Below are positions 35,341 through 46,165 of a DNA stretch of 64,000 bases, one piece after another. The stretch comes from Xylogone sp. PMI_703 (lineage: Eukaryota > Ascomycota > Leotiomycetes): NCBI GenBank assembly GCA_021399445.1, contig JAJTUQ010000005.1, forward strand, positions 5,394,001 through 5,458,000, read 5' to 3'. The position numbers and the translations under genes are program-made. The notes beneath the pieces were generated by a model, which had not been told where the DNA came from, did no database searches, and worked only from the letters and a program-made list of their open reading frames with translations. Positions within the stretch are counted from its first letter, which is position 1, and each line of letters opens with the position of its first letter.

Positions 35341-36210
35341 ATGGCTGAAACCGTTCTCCTTGAATACCGTGGACCGCTCGCAATCATAACTCTCAACAAC
35401 CCACAGAAGCTTAATGCGCAAAGCAAAGATGGATTTTATCAATTGGCAAAGTACCTTCGAGAAATCGCAGCTCGAGAAGAAATTCTAGTAACACTCCTTA
35501 CCGGAGTGGGAAGATACTTCTCCGCGTAAGTTCCCTTATCCACTTTATTAAGCCGTCTACTTCAACCCGATCGTATTAATCAAATATATTATACCACCAG
35601 GGGAGCAGATATATCTGTTTCGCGCATAACGCCTCCTGGAACAGATATCTTTCGTCACGGGCTTCAACATACACTCTCCAATAACCTCAACGTCACACGT
35701 GCATTCTATACGCATCCAAAAATCCTAGCCACAGCATTGAATGGACCAGCAATTGGCTTAGCGGCGGCATTAATATCGTTCTCTGATTTCATATACTGCG
35801 TACCATCAACCTTTATAATGACACCATTCAGCAGTCTGGGACTTGTGGCCGAAGGAGGAGCCAGCTACGGATTTGTGCAACGAATGGGAATATCGAAGGC
35901 AAACGAGGCATTGATACAGAGCCAAAGGATTCCAGCCGAGGAACTGTTAAGAGTAGGGTTTGTGAATGAAATATTCCCAGCGGATGGTTTTATGGATAGA
36001 GTATTGAACGAGATCGAAAATAGAATGGGTTCACACCTCGTGGGATCTAGCATGCTAAAAATAAAGGCGTTGATTCGACAGAGGCAGCTGAGAGAAATGG
36101 ATCAACAGAATGTGGCTGAACTTTTCGAAGGGTTAGATAGGCAAGTGCAGGGTATTCCGCAGAGGGAATTTGAGAAAATGAGGAAGGGGCAGAAGAGACA
36201 TAAGTTATGA
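35341..36210 (+). CDS. enoyl-CoA hydratase/isomerase family, likely peroxisomal delta3-delta2-enoyl-CoA isomerase
   Basis: Two exons (35341-35525, 35601-36210) give 264 residues. Crotonase-fold marks are the N-terminal ITLNNPQKLNAQ block, the CoA-binding A-x-GADIS segment formed across the intron, ALNGPAIGLAAAL as the oxyanion-hole segment, and SLGLVAEGGAS, where the Glu corresponds to the single catalytic acid of the Eci1-type isomerases. The C-terminus is RHKL; the last three residues HKL resemble the non-standard PTS1 of the yeast Eci1/Dci1 proteins, suggesting peroxisomes. With the acyl-CoA synthetase at 27 kb, which ends in SKL, it could serve beta-oxidation of an unsaturated acid. Hydratase activity cannot be ruled out. 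Confidence 0.85.
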
Positions 36211-36565
36211 ATAACTATTCGGCCGAAGGCTAGCTCCACCCGAGCTTCAACATAGGCAATGCCTAGCATCTGTTCAAGCCTTCTTAGGATCTCCTCATGT
36301 TCTCTCAGGTTCCGCACCAGATTTTATTATTTTGATTTTTGATACACCTTCATTAGTTGAATGTTCTTTATTTTTCACCCAGTATCAGGTAAAAGCGAGT
36401 ACTATTAATCTCAGAGAAATGAGAACCGAAGCTGAACTGGCATAAGATGAAATTACTATGGCATTTAGAAGTTTTATCTAAAAATCTTCAAGATTCTGTT
36501 ATTAGCCTATCATATAACTGCATGTCTGACCGCTTGCAATCACTACTAACATATGCCCAGCTCCT
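36211..36565. other. intergenic between convergent genes
   Basis: 355 bp between the 3' ends of the isomerase and the proline-racemase-like gene, AT-rich. No gene is seen. Confidence 0.45.
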
Positions 36566-37612
36566 TCACGGCTCAGACGGTACGTGCCATTGATCTCCTA
36601 CGCGAAAACCAGTTGGGAACGGGTCCGTTGGGTCCAACACGATCTGCTTAAAAGCGGTGATCCAAGCCCGCCCCTTTACTGTTGGCAAGACAGCATCATA
36701 TTGTCCTACCTTTGTCGTCCCTCGAATATGACAAGTAAAACTGGTTCCAGTAATACTACGATGGTGGAATGTCTCGCCAACCTTTAATAAACCCTTGGCA
36801 TGTAAGACGGCCATTCTAGCACATGTTCCAGTTCCACATGGAGATCGGTCAAACCTCCCTGGTGACACGACCACAGTATTGGTAGCAATTTTACTCCCAT
36901 CAGAACCTTCTTGCAGCGGCTCTGTAAACTCAAGGATACTGACGCCTTGTATACCCGGATTTTCTGGATGCACCGGAGTATATGAAGCTTGGACTGCCCG
37001 CTTGATTCTCTCTCCTACCTCGACAAGACGCGGTCCATTAAGATGATCAATCTTCAATCCAACAGATGCTGCATCCACGATTGCATACATCATACCACCC
37101 CAAGCGATGTCAACGGAGACGACCCCCAAACCAGGAACCTCTACCTTGTAATCCATAGCACACACAAAAGCAGGCACGTTATCAAATGCAACTGTCTTGC
37201 ATTTTCCATCTTCACATTCCGCAGTCACGCCAACCAATCCCGCGGGGGTATCTAGATTTATCTTGGTAATCGGTTCCCTCATCGGGAGCATTCCCGTTTC
37301 CAGTAGCACAGTTGATGTGCATATAATATTACTCCCAGACATCGGCGGGTACTCTTCGCTTTCCATGATCAGGAAACCAGCATCGGCATTAGGGTTGCAC
37401 GGCGGGAGAACAAGATTCAAGTTCATAGAAGAACGACCTCGAGGTTCGTTGAGGATCAACTGGCGAATATCATCTGCCTTGTCCCTAAAGTACACGAGTT
37501 TGTCGTACATGGTAGAACATCCGGGAGCATCGAGGACTCCTCCCGTAATTACGTCGCCTACTTCTCCCTCCGCGTGACAACCAACCACCGTGATACTTCG
37601 TTTGAATCTCAT
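36566..37612 (-). CDS. proline racemase superfamily enzyme, Ser/Cys active-site type
   Basis: A single exon of 348 residues. The start at 37612 is chosen because MRFKRSITVVGCHAEGE is the usual beginning of the family. An in-frame ATG at 37723 would add 37 residues with no family likeness. The two active-site positions read MSGSN (Ser92 in place of the first Cys) and DRSPCGTGT (Cys259). Proline racemase and 4-hydroxyproline 2-epimerase have Cys at both positions, while Ser/Cys members have been linked to trans-3-hydroxyproline dehydration or mixed epimerase activity. A role in hydroxyproline breakdown is therefore likely, but the exact reaction is unsure. The gene is tandem with the b5/FMN dehydrogenase upstream on the same strand. 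A 12-bp palindrome lies in its promoter. Confidence 0.88.
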   Translation of the reverse strand: MRFKRSITVVGCHAEGEVGDVITGGVLDAPGCSTMYDKLVYFRDKADDIRQLILNEPRGRSSMNLNLVLPPCNPNADAGFLIMESEEYPPMSGSNIICTSTVLLETGMLPMREPITKINLDTPAGLVGVTAECEDGKCKTVAFDNVPAFVCAMDYKVEVPGLGVVSVDIAWGGMMYAIVDAASVGLKIDHLNGPRLVEVGERIKRAVQASYTPVHPENPGIQGVSILEFTEPLQEGSDGSKIATNTVVVSPGRFDRSPCGTGTCARMAVLHAKGLLKVGETFHHRSITGTSFTCHIRGTTKVGQYDAVLPTVKGRAWITAFKQIVLDPTDPFPTGFRVGDQWHVPSEP

Positions 37613-37745
37613 TTTTTTTTCTAGGTTAGATAACGGGGACAGTGTTGCAGCTGGGCCTTGGGTTCCGGGATGTTCTAACAATACCGATACATTTACGTTG
37701 GGCAAGAACGTAAATTTGCACATCCCACTTGTGACTTCCCTTGCA

Positions 37746-37757
37746 GGTACCGGTACC
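37746..37757. promoter_or_regulatory. perfect 12-bp palindrome GGTACCGGTACC
   Basis: A self-complementary dodecamer 134-145 bp upstream of the proline-racemase-like ATG. It contains CCGG flanked by GGTACC arms and continues into a second CGG (CCGGTACCGG). This is a reasonable dimer site for a zinc-cluster regulator. Function is not shown. Confidence 0.35.
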
Positions 37758-38616
37758 GGATAACGCAGGGCCAGGCGCGAGAAAACAGCAATGCAGGCAA
37801 TTGGCAGTAAAATTCACTGACGTACCACTAATCATAGAATTCATGATTCTCGCAATCGTACATAAGCTAATAGGTTATAGTTTCAATTCTTTGTCTAAGT
37901 TTAAATTTAATTTCACATAATTTTCATAAAACCTTTTAAGTTGCATAAACAATCTGACGGGGAGCGATCCTCACAGAAGAATGACGGAAAGGATAGTTGA
38001 ATTTGACTGCTACACTTCTTGTGACCACTAATTACAATAATGCCATTCACAGAGATGATTAATTGACAAAAGTATTATTGATACATCATTTCCCACGTTT
38101 ACATTACAACCAATAAGCTGCTATCGTTTACACGATAGCATGCATATTATTGGACAGTTCTTCGCATGCTGTGATTTGTCAGCAACACTCATCCCTGCGA
38201 AGGATGGATCAGCCTATCAGGATAAACAATAATTACTAGTGCATGCACAATTATTATGATTGTTATTGGCTATTAAACGGCAAAATGTACTCAGGACCTT
38301 AGAAACACTTGAGTTACTGTCGCCACTATTAAGGTCAGGCATTCATTACAATAGTCAACTCCTCAACTTGATAAGAAAAGACATCTTTAAAAAGTCAGCC
38401 GTGATATTTCTTCTCTTCCAAATCTTTCTGCACTAGACGCAGTGGCCAAGCAAGAGTACCAATATTCGCCCTACGCTGAGCCTAATCAACCAGTTATGGG
38501 CTTCGGATTCGGCTTTGATAACAAGTGTGATTCCATCTTATCCTGAAATCTGCGACGTTTTGCAGGATGATTCGGTGAGTAGTCTAAGAGCTTCTATCTA
38601 CATTTCTCACTCTAGT
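37758..38616. other. intergenic, no gene seen
   Basis: About 860 bp between the proline-racemase-like promoter element and the 3' end of the next gene on the same strand. It is AT-rich and lacks credible reading frames. Confidence 0.45.
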
Positions 38617-40090
38617 CTATAGCTTGCTTCTCTCAACTTTTCTAGCCCATGGATGCGCATCACCAGCATACACAAATCTATCTATATCAGCTGTGTTCAA
38701 CAGGCCTGGATGGGCCTGGTCAAGGCTGGTGATTCCAACAAGTTGCATAGCCATCCTTAATTCGTCACTTAGAACTAGAAAGAGATCGATGTTAGCACTA
38801 AATAATATGGGAGGGCCAAGATCTAGACATACTTCGGAATGCTTTCTTCGCTCCCTCTTCGCCGTATGATAGTGCATAAAGGAATGGCCGACCGAGTAAA
38901 ACGGCGCTAGCACCCAAGCATATAGCTTTCAGGATGTCCCTTCCCCTGCGAATACCACCATCTATGAAAACTTCCATCTTGTCGAGGACCTCGGGACAAG
39001 AAGCATGAATCTCCAGAAGAGTCAGAATAGCCGGCACTGCTGTATCCAGTGCTCTACCACCATGATTAGAGAGGTAGATCCCGGCACATCCATGCTCATA
39101 AGCTCGGCGTGCATCTGCTGCACATTGAATCCCCTTTAGAAATATAGGTACGCCGGGACAGCATTCTCGTATCCAGGCAATATCTTCCCATCCAATATTC
39201 TCATCAAGAGATGTGTTTGTCGGCGGTGGGGCGACTTCCCTTTCATTTTTATCCTTTGAGCCTGGCTGTTGCCTCTTGATAACCTCCCGCTTACTCAGAA
39301 CAGGAAGATCCACAGTGAACAAGATTCCTCTTGGTTTCAGTTTATGCGCACTTTGGAGAAACTTCCTCGCATCGGAACGGTCGCTGTACATGTAAAGCTG
39401 TAGAAAGAATGGGTATCCTGGAGGGAGGGCTGACACAATCTCTTGAAAGGAATAGGAACCCATGGTGGGAACAATCATAGGAACGCCAAATGCAACAGAA
39501 GCGCGTGCGTGGGCCAGCTCACCATCAGGATGAGAAAGTTTCACGGACGAGGTCGGTGCAATGAAAAATGGCAGATCATATCGCTGACCCAGAACAGTAA
39601 CACTCATATCCACGCTCTTAACCTTCTTCAAAATCCTTGGTCGGAAGAAGATTCGCTGATACCATTCCTGATTTGCTCGATGCGAAATGGAATCTTCCGT
39701 CGCTCCTGCTACATAGCCCCATGTCCTGTCTATCATAAGCTGCTCGGCCACTGCTTCAAACTGCGAGAGAGTGATGATCGAATTCAGATCTAATAATGTG
39801 GACGATGACTTCTGTTTTTCAGGCCTGCCAGGTAGGATAAGCGATGAGTTCTGCTCGAGCTCACCAATGCGCTTTTCTGGTCCCAAGAATTTGGATATTA
39901 GACCCGGCCCGTGGATCGAATTATACACTTCGGTTCCATCCTTCCCAAAATGCTCCTGGATGACTTCTACGCCGCCTGGGTGCTTGGCCGCAAATCCTGT
40001 CACGTCCCAGACGACTCCATTGACTGCTATCCAGGCGTCGCCCTCGGAGTTGTGTTTGGAGACTTCAACGGCCGAGATCTTCGTAGACAT
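38617..40090 (-). CDS. flavocytochrome b2-like 2-hydroxyacid dehydrogenase (cytochrome b5 plus FMN domain)
   Basis: Two exons (40090-38833, 38774-38617) give 471 residues. Residues 1-75 are a cytochrome b5 domain with heme ligands H37 (in KHPGG) and H60. Residues 105-471 are an FMN-dependent alpha-hydroxyacid dehydrogenase domain, with QLYMYSDR (a Tyr equivalent to yeast b2 Tyr254), TVDLP (Asp261), SNHGGRALD (base H343 and R346) and FIDGGIRRGRDILKA for FMN phosphate. The segment usually written YYSSGA reads YVAGA (126-130), so one active-site tyrosine appears changed. There is no mitochondrial presequence, unlike yeast lactate dehydrogenase, so the location is probably cytosolic. The acceptor, and whether lactate is the substrate, are open. 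Confidence 0.9.
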
Positions 40091-40675
40091 GGTTGGTCAG
40101 CTCCTTTAGTCAAATCAGGTTGGAGACAAATTGAACACCGGCGTGATAATTAATCGGCGTCGCGACGAGATCTGGACACGCGATCGAAGGTTTAAAGTTG
40201 TTCGAAGTTCCACCGCTGAGGTGAGAGATACCACGGAACCATACCGCGGCGCGGAGGTGCTTAGAGTGGGATGGTTAGTACGTTACCCGGGGGCTTTAAA
40301 GTCCGAGGCTTCAATGCCCTTAGCCCGCAATAGCCCATCGTCAGCGGAACGCTGTGTATAACCCAACTTGGGTAGTATGGGGTAAAGTATACAGATAATT
40401 CCAGCTGTCTGGCCAGCCAACAATGAGAAGAAAACGAGCTACAACCCCTCTGTACTTTGACCTGCGCTTCAGAAACAGGCCGTGTTCAGTGACATAATAA
40501 AAAATAATTCGGAGCAACTGGACGCAAAACAATCTCAATACCCGAAAAGAGTCTGTTTTAATCGAAACCACTTTGGATGCTTCACTTAGGTTTGGCAATT
40601 ACTCTAAGTACTCTAAATCATTTGTAAGTTCAATTGAAATAGTTCAAATATGTAGGCTGTGGAGCTACATCGGCC
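40091..40675. promoter_or_regulatory. dehydrogenase upstream region with a CGG-N7-CCG element
   Basis: 585 bp between two tandem minus-strand genes. CGG at 40234-40236 and CCG at 40244-40246 are spaced by 7 bp, and the CCG opens a CCGCGG palindrome. The element lies about 145 bp upstream of the ATG at 40090. The surrounding 100 bp are more GC-rich than other spacers. Confidence 0.35.
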
Positions 40676-41575
40676 TCATAATTTGAATTCTCCACCAGTA
40701 AGCCTATCCTCCAGATCGTAGTATACTTGGAACTCACAGAAGCATACCTCTGGATCGCTCTCAGCATGATAATTAAACTTAGCTTCCTCATCCTTAATCA
40801 ACACCTTTTCAACCCCTTCTCTTGCAGCTCCTTCGGCAAGGAGTTGCACTCGACAGCTCTTTTCCATGGATGTGAAAAGCCAAGCAGCTTCATCCACCGT
40901 CTCCCCAACAGTTAAAAGACCATGGTTTCTGAGGATACACCCCTTGCCTTGACCCAATGCTTGTGCGATCTTAATGCCTTCTTCCTCCCCCAAGACGACA
41001 CCCCCATGGTTGTTATATACGCTCTGGGCATTACCATAAAACTTGCACGCATCTTGAGTCAACATCTCCAGAGGCTTACCAAAAACAGACCAGGCTTTCC
41101 CATAGATGCTATGAGCGTGGCAAACCGCATGTACATCCGGTCGTGCTTTATGAACGGCAGCATGGATAAGAAACCCTGCAGAATTTGCTGGCCTGGATCG
41201 GTTCCCGCCAATAGCTTCTCCCTTAAAATTCAATAAGATCATATCGCTCGCACGAAGTAGGCCAAAATGGACACCGAGGGGGTTCGTCCAGAATGCATCG
41301 TGATATTCTGGATCCCTCACAGAAATGTGACCACTCATTCCTTCAACATAACCTTCGCGCGACCAGTGTCGGAAGGCTGCTGCCATGTGTTCCAGTTGCC
41401 ATTGCCGCTTAGATGCAAAGTCTGGAAATTTTGGTACCCCAGCAAGGGAGATACCATGTGATAAAGCTTGAAGAGGAGTTTTCGTTTGAAAGGCCGGGTT
41501 GTTCTGTCGTTGCACCGTTTTAGTTGAAACAGACACGGTCGCCTTTGGTTCCTCTAATGTCGCAGTAGGGGCCAT
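40676..41575 (-). CDS. class II aldolase/adducin-domain protein
   Basis: An intronless frame of 299 residues. The aldolase class II fold (PF00596 type) spans about residues 60-250: GHISVRDPEYHD, then the zinc-binding CHAHSIYG, then the RNHGLLTVG box with the third histidine. The N-terminal 40 residues are Thr/Lys-rich and probably disordered. Members include L-fuculose- and L-ribulose-phosphate aldolases/epimerases and a large uncharacterised fungal group (mug14-like). The fungal group is the better match by the N- and C-terminal text. It lies in tandem behind the dehydrogenase and is divergent from the aldo-keto reductase. Confidence 0.87.
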   Translation of the reverse strand: MAPTATLEEPKATVSVSTKTVQRQNNPAFQTKTPLQALSHGISLAGVPKFPDFASKRQWQLEHMAAAFRHWSREGYVEGMSGHISVRDPEYHDAFWTNPLGVHFGLLRASDMILLNFKGEAIGGNRSRPANSAGFLIHAAVHKARPDVHAVCHAHSIYGKAWSVFGKPLEMLTQDACKFYGNAQSVYNNHGGVVLGEEEGIKIAQALGQGKGCILRNHGLLTVGETVDEAAWLFTSMEKSCRVQLLAEGAAREGVEKVLIKDEEAKFNYHAESDPEVCFCEFQVYYDLEDRLTGGEFKL

Positions 41576-42712
41576 GTTGGAAATCTCTAAAGGGCAAAAG
41601 ACTTGGTTTGCAAAATAGAAGAATCGGGACTTCTTAAATAGCCTCAGGGACCATATAAAACCATCAGCTCTAATAACTTACCATCTCCTCATAATACTTA
41701 TGATGCGAAGTGGTTCGTCCAAAAGTGGGGTCCGCTTTCCACTTGTCATCCTGCAGATAACTATGGATCTCGCCTCCAGTCCCCGCGCCAGTTAGAGGTA
41801 CGCAAGCTCGTTGTCGGTTACCAACTCCAGAAGCCGCTTTATCACTACTTCTTGGAGTGTTGTCATGATCAGTATCTTGGCTTGAGGGCTATGATAGGAG
41901 CATTACCCCACGGAAACGTCAGGTCTTTAGTATCTTAGATGTCCCTATCAACTATTATTATTATAGGATCTCTGGGGTCCCGGGGTTCTGCTTCCCCGTT
42001 CTCGAGTCTTCTTTTTTGTCAAAGTCGGATCCGTATACTTTAATAGAGATTGTCAATTCGAGGGACTTGGGTGCAAGTGACCTGCACTGGATATATTTGA
42101 CGTCAAATACTACAAAAGTCTATCGCTTGTCAACGGCCTTAGCTCTCTAACTCCGATATTATCATATTACAACGTCGCTTGGCTTTCTGGATTAATAATT
42201 GAGAATCCTTCAAACACTTCATCATATACGCTGTGTAGGTTACCGGTGGATAGTTCTCCGGTTAGACAAGCCTTTTGGGTTATGCTAATTAGACCAACTG
42301 AAGCAGTCTAACTATAATTCGTATCTACACGAAAACCTAACGATAGCTCGTATCTGCAAGAAATCCTATTGGCTCTTGCCAAATATTAATGCGCCCTCCT
42401 CCAGCGTATAGTTATACGACTTCAACCGACACTGTCTCAAGTTGCCTATGGTGAGAGATTATGATGGAAGTGCAGATATTAATAATGCTTTCTGTAAAGT
42501 CCATGGAGTCGAAACCCATGAGACCGCTCTGGCTCCATATTTCAAATGTTACATCCAACGCAGACTTACCTAGTACCCGGAGGTATATAAATACCACCAG
42601 TATGAATGGCATTCACCACCTTCAAGTTCCATAATCAATAATCAATCGCTCAAGCCGCTCAAGCCGCTCATTGAGACTTTCTCTTTAGAGTCTATAAGTT
42701 ATATATGCAAAA
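41576..42712. promoter_or_regulatory. long divergent spacer with a CreA-type pair
   Basis: 1137 bp between the class II aldolase (minus) and the aldo-keto reductase (plus). CTGGGG at 41972-41977 and CCGGGG at 41980-41985 are two adjacent SYGGGG sites. A small tandem repeat of CTCAAGCCG (about 2.7 copies) lies at about 42647-42672, close to the reductase start. No gene is seen. Confidence 0.35.
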
Positions 42713-43752
42713 ATGCAGAACCGCGGGGCTAAACTGGTTTTCGGGGGTGCAATGTTTATGGTGTCGCCCAACTCCCCAGAACAAGTCGATCAGGTGCTCA
42801 AAACTCTGGAAGAGGCAGGCATTGACACTATAGATACTGCACAGACTTATGGTAAAAGTGAAGAGCTTTTGGGCCAAGCTAATGCCGCCTCTCGGTTTGT
42901 TATAGATACAAAACACTGCGGAGGTATGATCCCGGGTGAATCTACTAAAGACAAGGTGGTGGCTAGAGGGTTGGATAGTCTTAAGAGACTCCGTACAGAA
43001 ACTGTGAGTAGTTGGCTTCTTTCTTTTTTATCTCTCCGAAGTTTTCCGAGAAAAATTCTAATCTCTATGGACAGGTCGACGTGTTCTATATCCATGTCCC
43101 AGATTATGACACGCCATTAGAGGATACACTGGCTGGAATCAACGAGCTTTATCAGGCTGGAAAGTTCAAACGATTCGGTCTGTCCAATTTCTCAGTAGCA
43201 GAAGTTGAAGAAGTCATTAAAATTGCAAAACAACATAACTACGTTCTCCCCTCAGTCTATCAGAGTAATTACTCCGCCGTGGCCCGTCGGCAGGAGACAG
43301 AGGTTTTTCCAACCTTGCACAAATATGGAATCGCATTTTATTCATATAGCCCTCTAGCCGGGGGTTTCTTGACAAAGACTGCCGATCAGATCCTCCATGG
43401 CACTGAGGGGAGATGGGATCCTGAGACCGTCCTCGGTAAACTCCATCGGGCCTTATACCAGAAACCAGCTCTCCTGAAGGCACTTTCTCTGTGGGATGAT
43501 ATTTCCAATAAACACGGCATTCCAAAAGCTGAGCTCGGCTATCGATGGGTGGTGTATAACTCTGGGTTGTCAGGTGAACGCGGCGATGCAGTGATTTTGG
43601 GAGCTAGCAATATAGATCAATTGCAGGAGACATTGAAGGGATTGAGGAATGGACCTCTGAGCGAGGAAGTGGTCAAGGAAATCGATGCCGTATGGCAAAT
43701 ATCCAAGAATGAGGTGCACTTGGATAATTTTGAAGGCTTCCTTAAAAATTAG
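42713..43752 (+). CDS. aldo-keto reductase (AKR7/aflatoxin-aldehyde reductase-like)
   Basis: Two exons (42713-43003, 43075-43752) give 322 residues. The tetrad is visible: D41 and Y46 (IDTAQTYG), K67 (DTKHCG) and H104 (FYIHVPD). The GLSNFS box, QSNYSA, YSPLAGGFLT and VILGASNIDQL near the end are the usual substrate and NADPH-binding segments. Length and spacing are normal. It should reduce an aldehyde or ketone with NADPH in the cytosol. It is close to, and convergent with, the Zn2Cys6 gene at 43890 (137 bp). Confidence 0.9.
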
Positions 43753-43889
43753 AGAAGAGAGAGCTAGGTATCTAGAGGCAACTATATAGTCATGCTGTCG
43801 GTTTTTGTTCCCAATACGCCCAAAATATCAATTCTAACGTATTATACATTGCATCGCGGTATCCATATGAACTCCAAAATGAATAATGA

Positions 43890-46165
43890 TTACCGGGATG
43901 GAACCGGCATCATCATGATGTCCTCCAGTATAGTCTCCCAGGCTATATCCTGGGACCAATCCGCGGGTATATTTTGTTCTGCGTTGAAAGGTATTGAAAC
44001 ATTGTCTGTATCCAACATGCCGTTACTAAACTGGCCCTTGACAGTGTTACCAATATCTGTATTCATATTACTTAAGATGTGGTGTTGTGTCGGTATTGAT
44101 GAGGTACTTTGGACAGAATTTTCATTATTATTGTCACTACCACTCAAATCCGATTGCTGCGGTTCTTTTTCAGCGCCTGATTGCACCATGTGTCGTTCAT
44201 AACCGGTCAATATGCGCCGTACAAAGATGGAAAAATGCCACATAGCGTTAACTTCGACGTTGCCGTTCCCTGTATCTGTCGTGGTGACCAGAGCGGCAAA
44301 CTTGTCATGCAGTGCGCTAGAAACACGGTAGAACTCACCCTCTTGAGCTGCGATAGCAGAGTCCCATATAATTTCGGGACGAGCCTTGTTTTCTTGAAAT
44401 GGAAATCCGATACAGTTCTCGTCGCCCTCTTGGTGTTGCATATCTTTGTCTGAGTGAAAAAGAACAGCTTTGCAGAAGATGATGACAGCGTAGCAGATAT
44501 TAGAAAAAGTGATACAGGGCTTATGGAACATCTGCAGTCGAGGTATATCAAGAAAGTCGGTAAGATACACTTTGGCAACTGAGAGGCAATGCCAGAGCAT
44601 ATTAATGCGTGTTGGAGAAACGGGATGTCTTGCTGTCGTACGTCCTGAGACAGGATTCTCCCATAACACATCATGAAAGGCAACTTCGTGGATCCAAAGA
44701 TCTAGTAACTGGAACTCACGAAAAAGAGAAGCTTCTATGTAAAGCTTGTCAGCCGTATATGTCGACTTCGATGACTCACAAGAGACCAAGCATATGGTCG
44801 TGGGTGAAACGTACCTTGGTTATCCTCCTTAGCTGCTCGTCTCACATGTTCCAGCTCTCTCTTGAATGAGTCGACAACAGCACAAATGCTCGCTTCGCCC
44901 ATAATCTTGCTATATTTTGGATTATGATAACTAAATGTATCATTCACTTGTCTAGAAAGAATGGTAATTTGCACGTAGTGCTGGATCCATTTATCACTCG
45001 ACCTTTCATTTGCCTCCACAAGCTCTTGAGTACATTGTACTGCGAACTCCGGATCACATAGAAGGTGCTGCTTTCGAAACATCCTGGCGTAACTAATATC
45101 CATATTAGCCGATCCAACGAGGAGTGGTAAGACAAAGAATACCTACTCATCTGAGAGAACGAATATTGCGAGGAATGCTCGGATCTCCTCTGTGGTCCTC
45201 TTGCCACATCTTTCAGCACTCCCCATCTTACCGAAATCTTCTGGCGGCCCAACAAACTTCTTCGGCCTCGGACTATGATGAAGCCCTAACTCGAAGACGA
45301 GTGTGAGGGCGAGCTGGGTCATTAGAGTTATCTGCTGATTCTCTGCTGAAAAGAAATACTGGCCATATGCTAGATATATAACGAGACCTTGTAGCATATC
45401 TAGGCTTCTCTCATTGCATACTATCATCTTGATAGCAACTTGTTTCTGAATTTCTTTGCCCAAGAAGTGCTGTAGAGGAGTGTTACTGAAGGCTGCAGCT
45501 GCCATTATTACCAAGAAGAGAAATGGCTTCTCACGACGAAGAGATTCGACTGTTGTGCTGGCAGGTAGAACGATGAAAGGAAAAAATGCTGCGTAGGAAT
45601 AATTAAAGGTATCCAACAACGTTCTGGCATAATCCAAAGTCAATATACCGCGATCAATTATGTCGGTTGAATCATCATCGTGCAGCAATGATGGGGTTGG
45701 TGCAGCATCGCTCCAAGATGATCCGCCGGTAGGAAGCTTAATATTTGGTGTGGCGCTCGGAACAGAGACAGATGAAGAGAGCACATCTTGCGAAGTTGTA
45801 GAAGGCAACTTTTCAGGTGAGGTAGCTTGGGCCGATGACGATGATGAGGATGTTTGGAGAGTGGATGAATTTTGATTATGGAGCTGGCCTAATTCCTTAA
45901 TGAGACCTTCTAGCTTCTCCTCAAGCTTTTGGACCCGTCTGTTACCCAACATGTAAGCCTTCCTTCTAAAAAGGGTGAACAAGCCCTACCCTGTTTCCCT
46001 AGGCTTGCGTCTAGTCTGCGAAACTGTAAGGTAGACACAGTGCTTACGCAGCCGCTGACATCTCTCACAGATATCGTGGTTATACGGAGTGCATTTGGCC
46101 TTAGCCACCGTGCAATTTGTGCATGCTCTTCTTTTGACGCCTTCTCTGAGGTGAGTCGGTTCCAT
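43890..46165 (-). CDS. Zn2Cys6 transcription factor with fungal_trans domain
   Basis: Four exons (46165-45990, 45938-45147, 45092-44815, 44734-43890) give 696 residues. The zinc cluster near residues 15-42 is CTNCTVAKAKC, then CERCQRLRKHC. The first intron (45989-45939) is 51 nt, a multiple of three, and removes an in-frame TAG. It has a CTTAC branch site and an AACAG acceptor, so the gene is not broken. A coiled coil follows (RVQKLEEKLEGLIKELGQL), then a Ser-rich linker and the middle homology domain (FPFIVLPA, LVIMAAAAFSNTPLQHFLG, ALTLVFELGLHHSP). The C-terminus is rich in Asn and acidic residues. The start is the ATG at 46165; the longer frame begins at a TTG. It is head-to-head with an efflux MFS, a common regulator-pump pairing. 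Confidence 0.86.

Noticed and set aside
45963..46010. In-frame stop in the Zn2Cys6 gene at 43.9-46.2 kb taken as a nonsense mutation, or a 24-nt intron
   Set aside because: A 51-nt intron (45939-45989) with good donor, branch site and acceptor removes the stop and keeps the frame, so no mutation or ultrashort intron is needed.
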